Below are positions 53,992 through 63,585 of a stretch of DNA of 64,000 nt, piece by piece (position 1 is the stretch's first letter; each line of letters opens with the position of its first letter). The position numbers were made by a program, and so were the translations under genes. Source of the DNA: Brucella grignonensis (GTDB lineage: Bacteria > Pseudomonadota > Alphaproteobacteria > Rhizobiales > Rhizobiaceae). The stretch spans positions 62,001 to 126,000 of the forward strand of contig NZ_NNRL01000164.1 of NCBI RefSeq assembly GCF_002252505.1, in the 5' to 3' direction. The notes under the pieces were generated by a model that was given only the letters and a program-made list of their open reading frames with translations, was not told where the DNA came from and ran no database searches.

Positions 53992-54541
53992 TAAACCGGC
54001 GCTGACCTATCCCGTTCCGGTTCTTCATCTGCCCCAGAAGGGCTTAACGGTGAAGATCGGGACAAACGATAGGGAAAGAGCAGCATTGGCAGCTGAGCAT
54101 GGCCTCCAGACTGTGAATTCTTTTGCCGCTGAGTTTTTGCTGACGCGGTGGAAAAAGAACGGCGTTCGTCTGCGTGGTACCATCAATGCAGAAATCGTGC
54201 AGTCCTGCGTTGTGACGCTGGAACCCATCGATGCTACGGTTTCCGAAGAAGTGGACACGATTTTCGTGCCAGAAAATTCACGCCTCGCCAAAATTCAGCT
54301 CGATGAAAGCGGTGAGTTGCTGCTGGATGCCGACGGCGCAGATATTCCGGAGACGTTTGTCGGCGATAAGATTGATATTGGCGCTGTTGCGGAAGAATTT
54401 TTTGAGCTCGCGCTTGATCCATATCCGCGCAAGCCTGGTCTGCTCGATGACGCTGAACCAGTCGTTTTTGGTGACGCGGAAGAGGGAGACAAGCCTGATT
54501 CGCCTTTTGCTAAACTTTCGGAATGGCAGAATAAGCCGTGA
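53984..54541 (+). CDS. DUF177 (YceD-like) protein
   Basis: 185 residues from MTDKPALTYPVPVLHLPQKG, chosen because this ATG overlaps the chaperone stop. DUF177 core: RGTINAEIVQSCVVTLEPIDATVSEEVD with the conserved CVVTLEP (usually CxRTLxP) and a C-terminal acidic part ending in LDPYPRKPGLLDD. YceD proteins are linked to 23S rRNA accumulation in plants and bacteria and normally sit upstream of rpmF-plsX. Here plsX follows after 120 bases but rpmF is absent between them. Confidence 0.88.
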   Translation: MTDKPALTYPVPVLHLPQKGLTVKIGTNDRERAALAAEHGLQTVNSFAAEFLLTRWKKNGVRLRGTINAEIVQSCVVTLEPIDATVSEEVDTIFVPENSRLAKIQLDESGELLLDADGADIPETFVGDKIDIGAVAEEFFELALDPYPRKPGLLDDAEPVVFGDAEEGDKPDSPFAKLSEWQNKP

Positions 54542-54663
54542 TTTAACTGATGCTTGAGAGAATCTGGTTGTGCGCGACCGGAAAAACACTATTTTCGCGG
54601 AAAACCCCTCTGCTTTCAGACAGGCAGGATTGGGGAAAAGGGATCGCACAGGAATAATCAATA

Positions 54664-55722
54664 GTGATAAAAATTTCGATTGACGCCATGGGCGGTGATT
54701 TTGGCCCAGAAGTGGTCATCCCCGGCGCGGCGAAGGCACTTGAACGCCATCCTGACATCCGGTTCATTTTCTTCGGGCTGGCCGGACAGGTTGAGCCTGT
54801 ATTGGCACGTTACCCGAAACTGCAGGCTGTATCAGAATTCCGCGCCAGTCAGGTCGTGGTTAAAATGGATGACAAACCCAGTCAGGCGCTTCGCTCTGGT
54901 CGTGGCAAATCTTCCATGTGGCAAGCGATTGAAGCCGTAAAGACGGGCGATGCCGACGTCTGTGTGTCGGCCGGAAATACCGGTGCGCTGATGGCGATGT
55001 CAAAATTCTGCCTGCGTATGCTTTCTGATGTTGAGCGTCCGGCAATAGCGGCCATCTGGCCAACTTTGCGCGGTGAAAGCGTTGTCCTGGACGTGGGGGC
55101 TACAATCGGTGCCGACGCTCGCCAGCTGGTCGATTATGCGGTGATGGGCGCCGGTATGGCGCGCGCGCTTTTCGAGACAAAAAAGCCAACGGTTGGCCTC
55201 CTCAACGTTGGTACCGAAGAAGTCAAAGGCCTCGACGAGATCAAGGAAGCCGCCCAGATTCTGCGCGACACACCGCTCGAGGGGCTGCAATATACCGGTT
55301 TTGTTGAAGGCAACGATATCGGCAAGGGCACTGTCGACGTGGTCGTAACCGAAGGGTTCACGGGTAATGTTGCACTGAAAACTGCCGAAGGTACAGCGCA
55401 ACAAATGGCGCAACTGCTCCGTCAGGCGATGACCCGAACATGGCTTGCGAAAATTGGATATATTTTTGCAAAGGGCGCATTTGACCGCATTCGCGAAAAA
55501 ATGGACCCGAACAAGGTGAATGGTGGCGTGTTGCTTGGCATGACCGGCGTTGTAATCAAAAGCCATGGCGGTGCTACAGCCGAGGGTTTCTGCTCGGCAG
55601 TCGAAGTTGGCTATGACATGGTGCGCAACAAGCTTCTTCAAAAGATTGAAGCTGATCTGGCTCATTTCCACCACAGTCATCCGCATGCTGTGTCCAATGA
55701 TGGCAACGAAGCTGCCAAGTGA
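54664..55722 (+). CDS. plsX: Phosphate acyltransferase PlsX
   Basis: 352 residues, GTG start. Converts acyl-ACP to acyl-phosphate for phospholipid synthesis. Blocks: [111 protein letters not shown] and [20 protein letters not shown]. Followed by fabH across a repeat-bearing gap. Confidence 0.96.
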   Translation: MIKISIDAMGGDFGPEVVIPGAAKALERHPDIRFIFFGLAGQVEPVLARYPKLQAVSEFRASQVVVKMDDKPSQALRSGRGKSSMWQAIEAVKTGDADVCVSAGNTGALMAMSKFCLRMLSDVERPAIAAIWPTLRGESVVLDVGATIGADARQLVDYAVMGAGMARALFETKKPTVGLLNVGTEEVKGLDEIKEAAQILRDTPLEGLQYTGFVEGNDIGKGTVDVVVTEGFTGNVALKTAEGTAQQMAQLLRQAMTRTWLAKIGYIFAKGAFDRIREKMDPNKVNGGVLLGMTGVVIKSHGGATAEGFCSAVEVGYDMVRNKLLQKIEADLAHFHHSHPHAVSNDGNEAAK

Positions 55723-55785
55723 TTGTTAGCCCTTTAAATTGGGTATGAATGTAGACCGGTAGGCGTGCGACCGGTGTGATCGGGC

Positions 55786-55885
55786 TAGAACGGTTTCAAA
55801 AAGTGGGAACCGGTTTTTCACCGAAACTGCGATAAAACAAAAAGATAGAGCGGCTCTTCCGGTTCAGGAAAAGTAGAAGCTGCTC
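55786..55885. repeat. Palindromic repeat, diverged copy between plsX and fabH
   Basis: Left module AAAAAGTGGGAACCGGTTTTTC (second-subfamily core), spacer GATAAAACAAAAAGATAGAG, then an imperfect right hairpin of AGCGGCT...AGCTGCT type. The fabH ATG follows about 15 bases later. Confidence 0.7.
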
Positions 55886-55900
55886 GAGGACAGGAAAAAG

Positions 55901-56872
55901 ATGATAAGATCTGTCGTAAGAGGTATTGGTTCAGCGCTGCCTAAGCGGATCATGAAAAATGCCGATTTTGAAGGCGTGATTGAAACCTCTGACGAATGGA
56001 TCGTCCAGCGCACGGGCATTCGCCAGCGCCACATCGCAGATGAAACCGAGACAACAGTATCGCTTGGTGCCGCGGCTGCGCGTGCGGCCCTTGAAAATGC
56101 TGGTCTGCAAGCTTCCGATATCGATCTGGTTCTGGTGGCGACCTCGACGCCAAATCACACATTTCCGGCAAGTGCCGTCGAAATCCAGCGCGAGTTGGGC
56201 ATCACTTCAGGATTCGCGTTCGATCTTCAGGCCGTTTGCAGCGGTTTCATCTATGCGGTGACGACGGCGGACCTTTATATTCGTGGTGGCATGGCTCAGC
56301 GTGTGCTGGTCATCGGGGCGGAAACCTTCTCGCGTATTCTCGATTGGAACGATCGCACGACCTGTGTGCTGTTCGGTGACGGTGCGGGCGCATTGGTTCT
56401 TGAAGCAGGTGAGGGCAAGGGCCTGACATCAGATCGCGGTATCCTTGCTGCGAATCTTCGTTCTGACGGTAATCACAAGGAAAAGCTTTTTGTGGACGGT
56501 GGTCCATCGACCACACAAACTGTCGGTCATCTGCGCATGGAAGGCCGCGAAGTCTTCAAGCACGCTGTGGGTATGATCACCGATGTGATTGAAGCGTCCT
56601 TTGCCGAAACAGGTCTATCTGCTGACGATATCGACTGGTTTGTGCCACATCAGGCCAATAAGCGCATTATCGACGCTTCGGCCAAGAAGCTGAATATCGC
56701 CGAGGAAAAGGTGGTTATCACCGTCGACAAGCACGGCAACACATCGGCAGCCTCGGTTCCTCTGGCACTTGCGACAGCCGCCGCAGACGGGCGCATCAAG
56801 AAGGGCGATCTCGTTCTTCTGGAGGCCATGGGCGGTGGATTTACCTGGGGCGCGGTATTGTTGCGCTGGTAA
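55901..56872 (+). CDS. fabH: 3-oxoacyl-ACP synthase III
   Basis: 323 residues. Starts fatty-acid synthesis from acetyl-CoA and malonyl-ACP. Catalytic triad: Cys in [20 protein letters not shown], His in [18 protein letters not shown], Asn in [17 protein letters not shown]. Further blocks: [14 protein letters not shown] and [15 protein letters not shown]. Downstream of plsX as usual, then ihfA. Confidence 0.96.
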   Translation: MIRSVVRGIGSALPKRIMKNADFEGVIETSDEWIVQRTGIRQRHIADETETTVSLGAAAARAALENAGLQASDIDLVLVATSTPNHTFPASAVEIQRELGITSGFAFDLQAVCSGFIYAVTTADLYIRGGMAQRVLVIGAETFSRILDWNDRTTCVLFGDGAGALVLEAGEGKGLTSDRGILAANLRSDGNHKEKLFVDGGPSTTQTVGHLRMEGREVFKHAVGMITDVIEASFAETGLSADDIDWFVPHQANKRIIDASAKKLNIAEEKVVITVDKHGNTSAASVPLALATAAADGRIKKGDLVLLEAMGGGFTWGAVLLRW

Positions 56873-56989
56873 TTAAAAATTTGATGGGCCGCGAGGAAAC
56901 TCGCGGCTTGACCGGACCGCGTTTATTTGTGTAACCTCCTGTCACTTAAGGATATTATCTGTTCAAACGCTAACCAGGTAGGTTCTGTT

Positions 56990-57316
56990 ATGGGAGGTAA
57001 GACGGTCACACGCGCTGATCTGGCAGAGGCTGTTTACCGCAAGGTAGGCTTGTCCAGAACAGAATCGGCGGCTCTGGTCGAGATGATCCTCGACGAAGTC
57101 TGTGACGCTATCGTAAACGGTGAAACTGTGAAATTGTCGTCATTCGCGACATTTCAGGTCCGTGACAAGAATGAGCGCATCGGTCGCAACCCGAAGACCG
57201 GTGAGGAAGTGCCAATTCTTCCCCGTCGTGTCATGACGTTCAAAGCTTCTAACGTTCTCAAACAACGCATCCTTCAGGAACACCAGAAGCGCGGGTCGAA
57301 AAGCGCCAAGTCGTAG
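56990..57316 (+). CDS. ihfA: Integration host factor subunit alpha
   Basis: 108 residues from [20 protein letters not shown], normal for IHF-alpha. DNA-bending beta arm [20 protein letters not shown] with the intercalating Pro of [24 protein letters not shown] closes the fold. Works with IhfB at promoters and origins. Between fabH and a MerR regulator, the typical fabH-ihfA-merR order. Confidence 0.95.
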   Translation: MGGKTVTRADLAEAVYRKVGLSRTESAALVEMILDEVCDAIVNGETVKLSSFATFQVRDKNERIGRNPKTGEEVPILPRRVMTFKASNVLKQRILQEHQKRGSKSAKS

Positions 57317-57682
57317 TTTTTAGATGGATAGAGGTTTTTAATCTCTTTGTTCTTTACTGTATCGCCCCTTTGGGGGCGAAGTATTACGCTTGCTTATATA
57401 TCCAGTGACATCAGCAGTCTGAAATCTGTGCTTCTTCCTGTTATATATGAAGGGGTGCTTATAAAGTTCTGATATTATATAATCTACGGACAGAGCGAGT
57501 CGGTTCCCTAATATAACAAGCCGAAAAGTAGGGGCTTTTCGTTCGATATTTATATGTTAAACGCCGTTCGATTATTATGATACTTTGGCCGACACGAAAT
57601 TATGTGTCGATTGCCATTTGAACGATCTGGGCTGGCAGGACTCGCTGCACGGCGAGGCCAAACCACTGGAAAGGGCAAGCAG
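57317..57682. other. AT-rich intergenic region ihfA-merR
   Basis: About 365 bases. Hairpins TCGCCCC / GGGGCGA (57362-57379) and CGAAAAG / CTTTTCG (57522-57541). Markedly AT-rich around 57390-57590. No ORF supported; a small RNA cannot be excluded. Confidence 0.45.
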
Positions 57683-58222
57683 ATGGACAAAAGCCCTGAT
57701 GCATTCAGGACTATAAGCGAAGTAGCAGAAGATCTCGATCTTCCGCAGCATGTGCTGCGCTTCTGGGAGACGCGCTTTACCCAGATCAAACCGATGAAGC
57801 GAGGCGGCGGTCGTCGCTATTATCGTCCGCTTGATGTTGAATTGCTCAAAGGCATTCGCCACCTGCTTTATGATCAGGGTTACACTATCAAGGGTGTCCA
57901 GCGGCTCCTCCGTGAAAACAATGCGCAATTCATCATCGCGCTTGGCAATGGCGATGTTCAAGCCATTGAAGCCATCACGCGCCAAAAGCAGGCCGCCGCT
58001 GAAAAGCAAGCGATGGAAAACGCTGCCGATAATGAAATGGCACTGCCAAGTGGCATCAAGGCACCGCAACCTGCGCGCAAGCTGTTTGGCTTGTTGAAGG
58101 GTGAAGAAGACGGCCCGATTGGAGCTGATGGGAAGCGCCCGTCGAAGGACAATCGTTCGCTTCTGCAGGAAGCACTTTTTGACCTGCTTGAATGCAAGCG
58201 CCTGCTGGATCAGGTTCGCTAA
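57683..58222 (+). CDS. MerR-family regulator (ihfA-linked)
   Basis: 179 residues from [20 protein letters not shown], chosen for AAAGGG seven bases upstream. N-terminal MerR wing-helix: [70 protein letters not shown]. Instead of a metal/drug domain, the C-terminus is a low-complexity helical part with [15 protein letters not shown] and [20 protein letters not shown]. This type is found directly after ihfA in alphaproteobacteria; targets unknown. Confidence 0.9.
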   Translation: MDKSPDAFRTISEVAEDLDLPQHVLRFWETRFTQIKPMKRGGGRRYYRPLDVELLKGIRHLLYDQGYTIKGVQRLLRENNAQFIIALGNGDVQAIEAITRQKQAAAEKQAMENAADNEMALPSGIKAPQPARKLFGLLKGEEDGPIGADGKRPSKDNRSLLQEALFDLLECKRLLDQVR

Positions 58223-58257
58223 TAGGTCAGCTCACGCTTGCCGGGCAATAAAATGAA

Positions 58258-58280
58258 AAAGGGAGGCAGTGCCTCCCTTT
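58258..58280. terminator. Intrinsic terminator
   Basis: AAAGGGAGG-CAGTG-CCTCCCTTT flanked by A and T runs, between merR and the convergent SMR gene. Confidence 0.88.
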
Positions 58281-58291
58281 CTTTTTATCAC

Positions 58292-58609
58292 TTACGTCGA
58301 CGACAGCTTCAAGCCAATAATACCGGCCAGAATGAGTGTTACACTGGCAACGCGGAAGAATGTCGCGGCTTCACCCAGAATGAATATTCCAACGATGAAT
58401 GCACCAACCGCGCCAATGCCGGTCCAGATTGCATAGGCTGTACCAAGCGGCAGGGTGCGCATTGCAATCGAAAGCAAGGCAAAACTGCCGATCATCGTGA
58501 CAATCGTAATAACGCTAGGCGTTAAAAGCGAGAAGCCTTCCGACTTTTTCATGAAGTAGGCCCAAACAACTTCGAGGCCGCCAGCCAGTGCTAGATAGAT
58601 CCATGCCAT
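58292..58609 (-). CDS. gdx: SMR-family guanidinium exporter (Gdx/SugE)
   Basis: 105 residues, four helices. The essential membrane Glu is in [20 protein letters not shown]. The sequence is of SugE/Gdx rather than EmrE type: [43 protein letters not shown] and [13 protein letters not shown]. Gdx proteins exchange guanidinium for protons. The upstream guanidine-II riboswitch gives independent support for guanidinium as substrate. TAGGAG lies about eight bases before the ATG. Confidence 0.92.
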   Translation of the reverse strand: MAWIYLALAGGLEVVWAYFMKKSEGFSLLTPSVITIVTMIGSFALLSIAMRTLPLGTAYAIWTGIGAVGAFIVGIFILGEAATFFRVASVTLILAGIIGLKLSST

Positions 58610-58628
58610 TTTAGTGCTCCTAGGGTAT

Positions 58629-58671
58629 GGGCCGTCCCATTTTTCAAGAGAACGAAAGGTCGTCCTTTCGT
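58629..58671 (-). promoter_or_regulatory. Guanidine-II riboswitch (mini-ykkC)
   Basis: Read on the minus strand: hairpin 1 ACGAAAGG-ACGA-CCTTTCGT (58671-58652), a 13-base linker GTTCTCTTGAAAAA-type, hairpin 2 GGG-ACGG-CCC (58638-58629), then the ribosome binding site AGGAG about ten bases on. Two hairpins each with an ACGR tetraloop directly upstream of an SMR gene define this riboswitch class, in which guanidinium docks the loops and frees the ribosome binding site. Confidence 0.92.
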
Positions 58672-58684
58672 CAATATTGTAAAT

Positions 58685-59434
58685 CTAATGAGAAGGGTGC
58701 AGAGCATCATTGAGATACATGCAGCTCAGCATGGTAAAGACATATGCCTGAATGATTGCCATCAGCAATTCAAGTGCTGTCAATGCGACGGTCATGGCCA
58801 GAGGCATAATGGCCGATATTAACCCCAGCGAACCCAGACCACCCAGTCCAACCACAAATCCGGCAAATACCTTCAGCGTGATGTGACCGGCGAGCATGAC
58901 TGCAAACAGACGCACCGAATGACTGATCGGGCGCGAAATGTAGGACATGAGCTCGATAGGAACGATAATCGGCGCGAGCATCACCGGGACGCCTGCGGGC
59001 ATGAACAACCGGAAAAACTTGAAACCGTGGCGTAGCAATCCGTAAATGGTGACCGTAAGAAACACGAGCATAGCCAGTGCAAACGTGACGATGATGTGGC
59101 TTGTTACCGTGAAGGCATAAGGAAACATGCCGATGAGGTTGGCCACAAGAATGAACATGAAAAGCGAGAACACCAATGGGAAGAATTTCATCCCGTGTTC
59201 ACCTGCATTTTCACGTATAGTCTTTGATACAAACTCGTAAAGCATTTCCGCCGACGACTGCCAACGACCTGGCACTACTCTACTGCGTCGCGAGGCCATG
59301 AAGAGAAAGCCTGCAGCGACTGTTACGGTCAGCAGCATGTAAAGTGCAGAATTCGTGAAAACGATCTGCTGGCCACCCACGGTGCCAAGCTCGATGATAG
59401 GTCGGATTGCAAATTGTTCTATAGGCCCGGCCAT
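58685..59434 (-). CDS. atpB: ATP synthase F0 subunit a, isolated paralogue
   Basis: 249 residues from [20 protein letters not shown], chosen for GGAGGGG upstream. Subunit-a fold with five or six helices; the essential Arg is in [20 protein letters not shown], and the C-terminal [30 protein letters not shown] is complete. Two points are odd. It stands alone: no atpI, atpE or atpF is next to it, upstream being a divergent hydrolase. The residue four after the Arg is Val, where subunit a almost always has Asn (RLFxNMxAG). It could be a second, specialised copy; the canonical operon would lie elsewhere. Confidence 0.88.
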   Translation of the reverse strand: MAGPIEQFAIRPIIELGTVGGQQIVFTNSALYMLLTVTVAAGFLFMASRRSRVVPGRWQSSAEMLYEFVSKTIRENAGEHGMKFFPLVFSLFMFILVANLIGMFPYAFTVTSHIIVTFALAMLVFLTVTIYGLLRHGFKFFRLFMPAGVPVMLAPIIVPIELMSYISRPISHSVRLFAVMLAGHITLKVFAGFVVGLGGLGSLGLISAIMPLAMTVALTALELLMAIIQAYVFTMLSCMYLNDALHPSH

Positions 59435-59634
59435 GGAGCACCCCTCCAAATGGGGCCGTCCCCTATGCGAACACAGGCGCGGGTCGTCCCGCGCAGCCCT
59501 CAGATAGAGAAAGTTTTTGCGATCTGCAAGTCCGCGAACGAGCCGAAGCTTACGAAAAGTTAATTGTTTCGCTCTGGATCGATTAGCTTTTTACGCTATC
59601 CTTAATTACCGCAACCAACTCTGGAGACGGATCG

Positions 59635-60612
59635 ATGGCTATTTCACGGCGAAATTTTATCGTTGCAGCTTCTGCTGCAGGTGGCGGAATAGCTTTATCG
59701 CCATTTGAAGTTTCGCAAACTGCGGCGCAAACACCTGTGTCAAAAGTGGAAAACTCTGGTTTTCATAGGTTTCAGTTTGGCGACTTTGAAATCACGACAC
59801 TTTCTGATGGGCGCCGGGCGGGTGAAGCACCAGAGAAGACTTATGCGATCAATCAGGATCCAAAAGATGTTGCGGCATTGCTGGAGGAAAATCTGCTTCC
59901 TGCCGATCGTTTTGTGAATAGTTTTACGCCCGTTCTGATTAATACTGGTAAGGAACTGGTCCTGTTCGATACAGGAATGGGGGCAGGAGCCCGTGAGGCG
60001 GGGCAGGGCAAATTGATCAGTGCACTGGAGGCTTCAGGCTACAAGGCGGATGACGTTTCTCTTGTGGTTCTCAGCCATTTCCATCCCGATCATATCGGCG
60101 GTTTGATGGAAGACGGAAAACCAGCCTTTGCAAATGCACGCTATGCTGCGGGACAGAGAGAGTTTGATTTCTGGACCGACCCAGCCCGGCTCGAAAGTCC
60201 GGCAAAGACCGTCGCACAAATGGTCGAAAAGAACGTAAAGCCGTTTGCAGAAAAAGCCACCTTCATCGATGATGGCAAAGAAGTGGTCCCCGGTATTCAT
60301 GCTATCGGCGCTTACGGCCACACGCCGGGGCACTTGGCATTCCGGGTGGAATCGGATGGCAAGTCGCTCGTGCTGATTTCAGACACAGCTAATCATTCGG
60401 TTATCACCTTGCAGCGTCCAGACTGGCACGTTTCATTCGATATAGATAAGGACATGGCAGTCGCGACCAGAAAGCGCATCTTCGATATGATCGCTACCGA
60501 CCGGCTGCCTTTCATCGGCTATCACATGCCATTTCCGTCGCTTGCTTATCTGCAGCGCGAGGGCGAGGGCTATCGTTACATTCCTGAAACCTACCAAATT
60601 CGTAACACTTAA
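59635..60612 (+). CDS. Tat-exported metallo-beta-lactamase-fold hydrolase
   Basis: 325 residues. Twin-arginine signal MAISRRNFIVAASAAGGGIA, cleaved near AAQ-T. MBL fold with metal motif VVLSHFHPDHIGGLMEDGKP (HxHxDH), a further His in GAYGHTPGHLAFRVES and Asp in LISDTANHS. Similar to periplasmic MBL-fold hydrolases of quorum-quenching/arylsulfatase-like groups; substrate unknown. GGAGAC stands before the ATG. Divergent from atpB. Confidence 0.9.
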   Translation: MAISRRNFIVAASAAGGGIALSPFEVSQTAAQTPVSKVENSGFHRFQFGDFEITTLSDGRRAGEAPEKTYAINQDPKDVAALLEENLLPADRFVNSFTPVLINTGKELVLFDTGMGAGAREAGQGKLISALEASGYKADDVSLVVLSHFHPDHIGGLMEDGKPAFANARYAAGQREFDFWTDPARLESPAKTVAQMVEKNVKPFAEKATFIDDGKEVVPGIHAIGAYGHTPGHLAFRVESDGKSLVLISDTANHSVITLQRPDWHVSFDIDKDMAVATRKRIFDMIATDRLPFIGYHMPFPSLAYLQREGEGYRYIPETYQIRNT

Positions 60613-60622
60613 TTTGGCAGGT

Positions 60623-60678
60623 TTGCGGTGCAAGGGACTTCATTTTCATAAATCCGGAAAATAGACCTTGCACCGCAA
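60623..60678. terminator. Long-loop inverted repeat after the MBL gene
   Basis: TTGCGGTGCAAGG / CCTTGCACCGCAA: 13-bp perfect arms with 30 bases between them. Ends 30 bases before tRNA-Pro; terminator or processing stem. Confidence 0.6.
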
Positions 60679-60708
60679 GTCGTTATATTCTACGGCTTTT
60701 TCATGGCT

Positions 60709-60785
<77 letters not shown>

Positions 60786-60951
60786 TTTACCCCGACAATA
60801 ATAATACATTGATGGCGCTGATGGGGCGTTTGCTATTTAGCTTATAGATACGTCCTTGTTCAGTTTTTCCGTTGTTGCAATGAGCATAGAATTACGTGTG
60901 GATGCCTTTTGCAGCGACTTGGAAAATGGCCGGGCAGGGGGAGGATCTGCG

Positions 60952-61773
60952 CTATCGCTGCGTAAACCGTAACCAGCGGCCGGGCGTCATTCCAAAGGCT
61001 GATTTGAAATGCCGCGTGAAATGGCTTTGATCTGCAAAGCCGCAGGCCACAGCAATTTCCGCCAAGCTTACATTGCTACCGGATAGCATACGTCGACCTT
61101 TTTCGAGTCTGCGCATGATCAGATAACGATGCGGGCTTGTTCCATGAATGGCTCTGAAATGGCGAGACAACGTGTATCTGTCGAGACCTGAAACGTTTTC
61201 AAGGTCGACCGATGAAACTGTGCTTTCGATATTCTCCATAAGGTATTCGCGAATATTCAGCATCGCGCCATGTGCAATAACTTTGGGATGTCCCATCTCT
61301 TCCGCTGCATGCTTCCAGAGGTTGGAATGTAGCCGCGTTATTACATCGTCGAGTAGCAGTTCATCGGGCTCGTTATTGAGATCTATAAGAACCTCGACCA
61401 GCAGTTGATGGAGCATCTTGTCAGATAATATAGGCTCTTTGACAAAAGGTAAGGTGCGCGTGCGATTTGACGCTTCGAGCAATAGTTCCGGGGGAAAATA
61501 GAACATCCTGTAATGTAGCATGTTTTCTGAGCCCGCCGCACCATCATGTAGTTCATCGGGGTGAATCACAATCGTGTTTCCAGGAATGCTAACGCGAGTT
61601 GCTCCTCGATAACGAAATGTCTGTACGCCGGCTAATGTAATTCCAAGCGCATAAGTATCATGGCGATGAGGACTAAATCCAATGCCATGGAATCTCGCAT
61701 CAATGCGATCAATCCCGCGTTCTGTCGGCGCATGCAGGATTCGCTCAGATTTGCACAAACGTTCAATACTCAA
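60952..61773 (-). CDS. AraC-family transcriptional regulator
   Basis: 273 residues. An N-terminal cupin-like sensor (RFHGIGFSPHRHDTYALGIT LAGVQTFRYRG ... IVIHPDELHDGAAG) with the HxHD-type motif, then two AraC helix-turn-helices at the end: VSSVDLENVSGLDRYTLSRH FRAIHGTSPHRYLIMRRLEK and SLAEIAVACGFADQSHFTRH FKSAFGMTPGRW. Effector unknown. Divergent from the DUF2000 gene, which is its likely target (such pairs recur in proteobacteria). Confidence 0.92.
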   Translation of the reverse strand: MSIERLCKSERILHAPTERGIDRIDARFHGIGFSPHRHDTYALGITLAGVQTFRYRGATRVSIPGNTIVIHPDELHDGAAGSENMLHYRMFYFPPELLLEASNRTRTLPFVKEPILSDKMLHQLLVEVLIDLNNEPDELLLDDVITRLHSNLWKHAAEEMGHPKVIAHGAMLNIREYLMENIESTVSSVDLENVSGLDRYTLSRHFRAIHGTSPHRYLIMRRLEKGRRMLSGSNVSLAEIAVACGFADQSHFTRHFKSAFGMTPGRWLRFTQR

Positions 61774-61827
61774 AATATTGCAGTCCCTAACATCCGCTTA
61801 CAACGAACATAACGGGATTATTTTTGC

Positions 61828-62235
61828 ATGTTTGATACAAAGTTCACAATTGTTTTGCGGGATGATTTGGCTCCCTGGCAGGAGCTCAATGTCACCGCTT
61901 TTCTCGCAAGCGGGATTGTCAGTCAACATCTGGACATCATCGGTGAACCTTATCAGGATGGGGCGGGTAATATCTATAACGCGTTGTCTGTCCAGCCCGT
62001 AGTCATCATGTCCGCGGATACGGCTCAAATGCGTAAGATTCACATGAAGTCGCTGGAGAGGGGGATTCGAACATCCTTGTATATTGACGAGATGTTTTCC
62101 ACCGGGCACGATACTGCGAATAGAGAAGTTTTCTTAAAATTTTCACCTGAATCGGCAAATGTGGTGGGTATCGCCATTCGTGCAGAGAAGAAAATAGTCG
62201 ACAAGTTGGTCAAAGGCGCAAGGCTTCATAAATAG
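61828..62235 (+). CDS. DUF2000 family protein
   Basis: 135 residues. DUF2000 blocks: FTIVLRDDLAPWQELNVTAF LASGI, YQDGAGNIYNALSVQPVVIM, KIHMKSLERGIRTSLYIDEMF and the C-terminal GIAIRAEKKIVDKLVKGARLH. Fold related to peptidyl-tRNA hydrolase II (PTRHD1-like), no known activity. Only 54 bases separate it from the divergent AraC regulator. Confidence 0.9.
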   Translation: MFDTKFTIVLRDDLAPWQELNVTAFLASGIVSQHLDIIGEPYQDGAGNIYNALSVQPVVIMSADTAQMRKIHMKSLERGIRTSLYIDEMFSTGHDTANREVFLKFSPESANVVGIAIRAEKKIVDKLVKGARLHK

Positions 62236-62826
62236 ATATTTACTATTTACTTCTGCATGATGTGCAAAGTTGGCAGCTACGTCATGAGTTATTCAATTGT
62301 GCATGTGATGGATTTATAGAAATTTCACATGACTACAGAAAAGACCCGTGGTTCTGCAGTCAAAAAAAAACCCCTGCTGGTAAGCGGGGGCAATGTTAAT
62401 TTTATGCATATTTAAAAAGATCACGTACGGGGGTAACCATGACCCTTTCATTTAAATGAAGTTTATACAAGTAATCAATTAGTATTATCTATAAATTATA
62501 AATACAAAACCTTTTCGTTCTAGTGTGATGCAGTTTAGTAGCAATAATATTCTCCAGCAATCGCATTTGTTCGCTCGCAATAATTTGGATGATGCAGGGA
62601 TGGCGTGATATCTATCTCCATAATGAGATGTTCTTCGCAGTAATAATTTGACCTTTTGGTATAATTAAATGTGCCTTATGATGGCCGAATTTGCATATGT
62701 AATTGGCGAGCCTTTCAAGAGTTAATTGTCGAACGAAGACGACATTTAACCGGTTCAATTCGCTGTTTAATCAAGCTTTTCTGCGATATTGTTATCGGAT
62801 ATGCTTGGTGTTTGAGGCTGAATGGA
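62236..62826. other. AT-rich intergenic region before marC
   Basis: About 590 bases without a supported protein gene on either strand. It holds a strong minus-strand terminator (62362-62390). Short frames here (28 aa on plus from 62330, 12 aa on minus near 62438) have weak sites and are not claimed. Confidence 0.5.
62362..62390 (-). terminator. Minus-strand intrinsic terminator with no gene upstream
   Basis: On the minus strand: CCCCCGCT-TACC-AGCAGGGG (8-bp stem with one G-T pair) followed at once by nine T. A well-formed terminator, yet no minus-strand gene lies within 1 kb upstream of it, so it probably ends a small RNA transcribed from the gap. Confidence 0.75.
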
Positions 62827-63492
62827 GTGAGTTTGATTATTGAGTTTGTAAAATACGTGTCGATCGTTGTGATTGGTCTTTTGCCTATCATGAATCCATT
62901 GACCACAATTCCACTATATATGTCGCTGACCAAACGCATGAGTGCTGAAAACAAACGCGTTCAGGCACGAAAAGCTTGCATATATGCATTTTCGATTCTG
63001 ACTGCTTTCCTGCTCCTCGGAAACGGCATCATTTCGCTTTTCAGCATATCCATGCCGGGTATTCGTGTGGCTGGCGGGTTGATCATCATGATCCTTGCGC
63101 TACGAATGATTTTCTCCGGTGAAGATTCATCATCGGAAGTGGATGCCGAGCCTGCCGATATCAAGAAGGCTGATCTGGATTATTCGTTCTCGCCGTTGGC
63201 GATGCCCAGCCTCGCGGGACCGGGTTCCATAGCGGTTGTCATGAGTTTCGCGTCGCAGATACCATCGGAACATGTCATTGTGGGCCATTTGGTCGTTATT
63301 TTGGGTGTCGCTATAACGATCTGTGTAGCCTATCTCGCATTGTCCTCCGCACCGCTCATTGAGAAAGTGCTTGGTGAACACGGTATGCAGGCGGTGACAA
63401 AAATCATGGGCTTTCTACTGACCTGTGTGGCTGTACAGTTTCTTGCGTCAGGTATCCGCGATTTTTTTATCGAGTTCAGCAAGATCAACTAA
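62827..63492 (+). CDS. MarC-family integral membrane protein
   Basis: 221 residues if translation starts at GTG 62827 (or 219 from TTG 62833 with GGAG five bases upstream); the frame is open to 62671, but the earlier part is not membrane-like. Six helices with the MarC signature GLLPIMNPLTTIPLYMSLT near the start (usually PxxNPxxxxP), a mid-protein KACIYAFSILTAFLLLGNGI, and PLAMPSLAGPGSIAVVMSFA, the second conserved NPA-like re-entrant part. Despite the name the family is not a proven drug exporter. Its stop adjoins a repeat. Confidence 0.88.
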   Translation: MSLIIEFVKYVSIVVIGLLPIMNPLTTIPLYMSLTKRMSAENKRVQARKACIYAFSILTAFLLLGNGIISLFSISMPGIRVAGGLIIMILALRMIFSGEDSSSEVDAEPADIKKADLDYSFSPLAMPSLAGPGSIAVVMSFASQIPSEHVIVGHLVVILGVAITICVAYLALSSAPLIEKVLGEHGMQAVTKIMGFLLTCVAVQFLASGIRDFFIEFSKIN

Positions 63493-63585
63493 AACTTTTC
63501 CAAAAAGTGTGAAACGGTTTCGGAAAAGATACGCGTAAAAACAAATGATTAGAGCGCTGATTTGATTCAATCAGATAGGTGCTCT
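63492..63585. repeat. Bru-RS-like palindromic repeat between marC and ynfA
   Basis: Left module TTTTCCAAAAAGTGTGAAAC GG..., spacer AAAAACAAATGATTAGAGCG, right palindrome CTGATTTGATTCAATCAG, end GTGCTCT. Its outer TAGAGC on the minus strand supplies the stop codon of ynfA. Confidence 0.85.
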
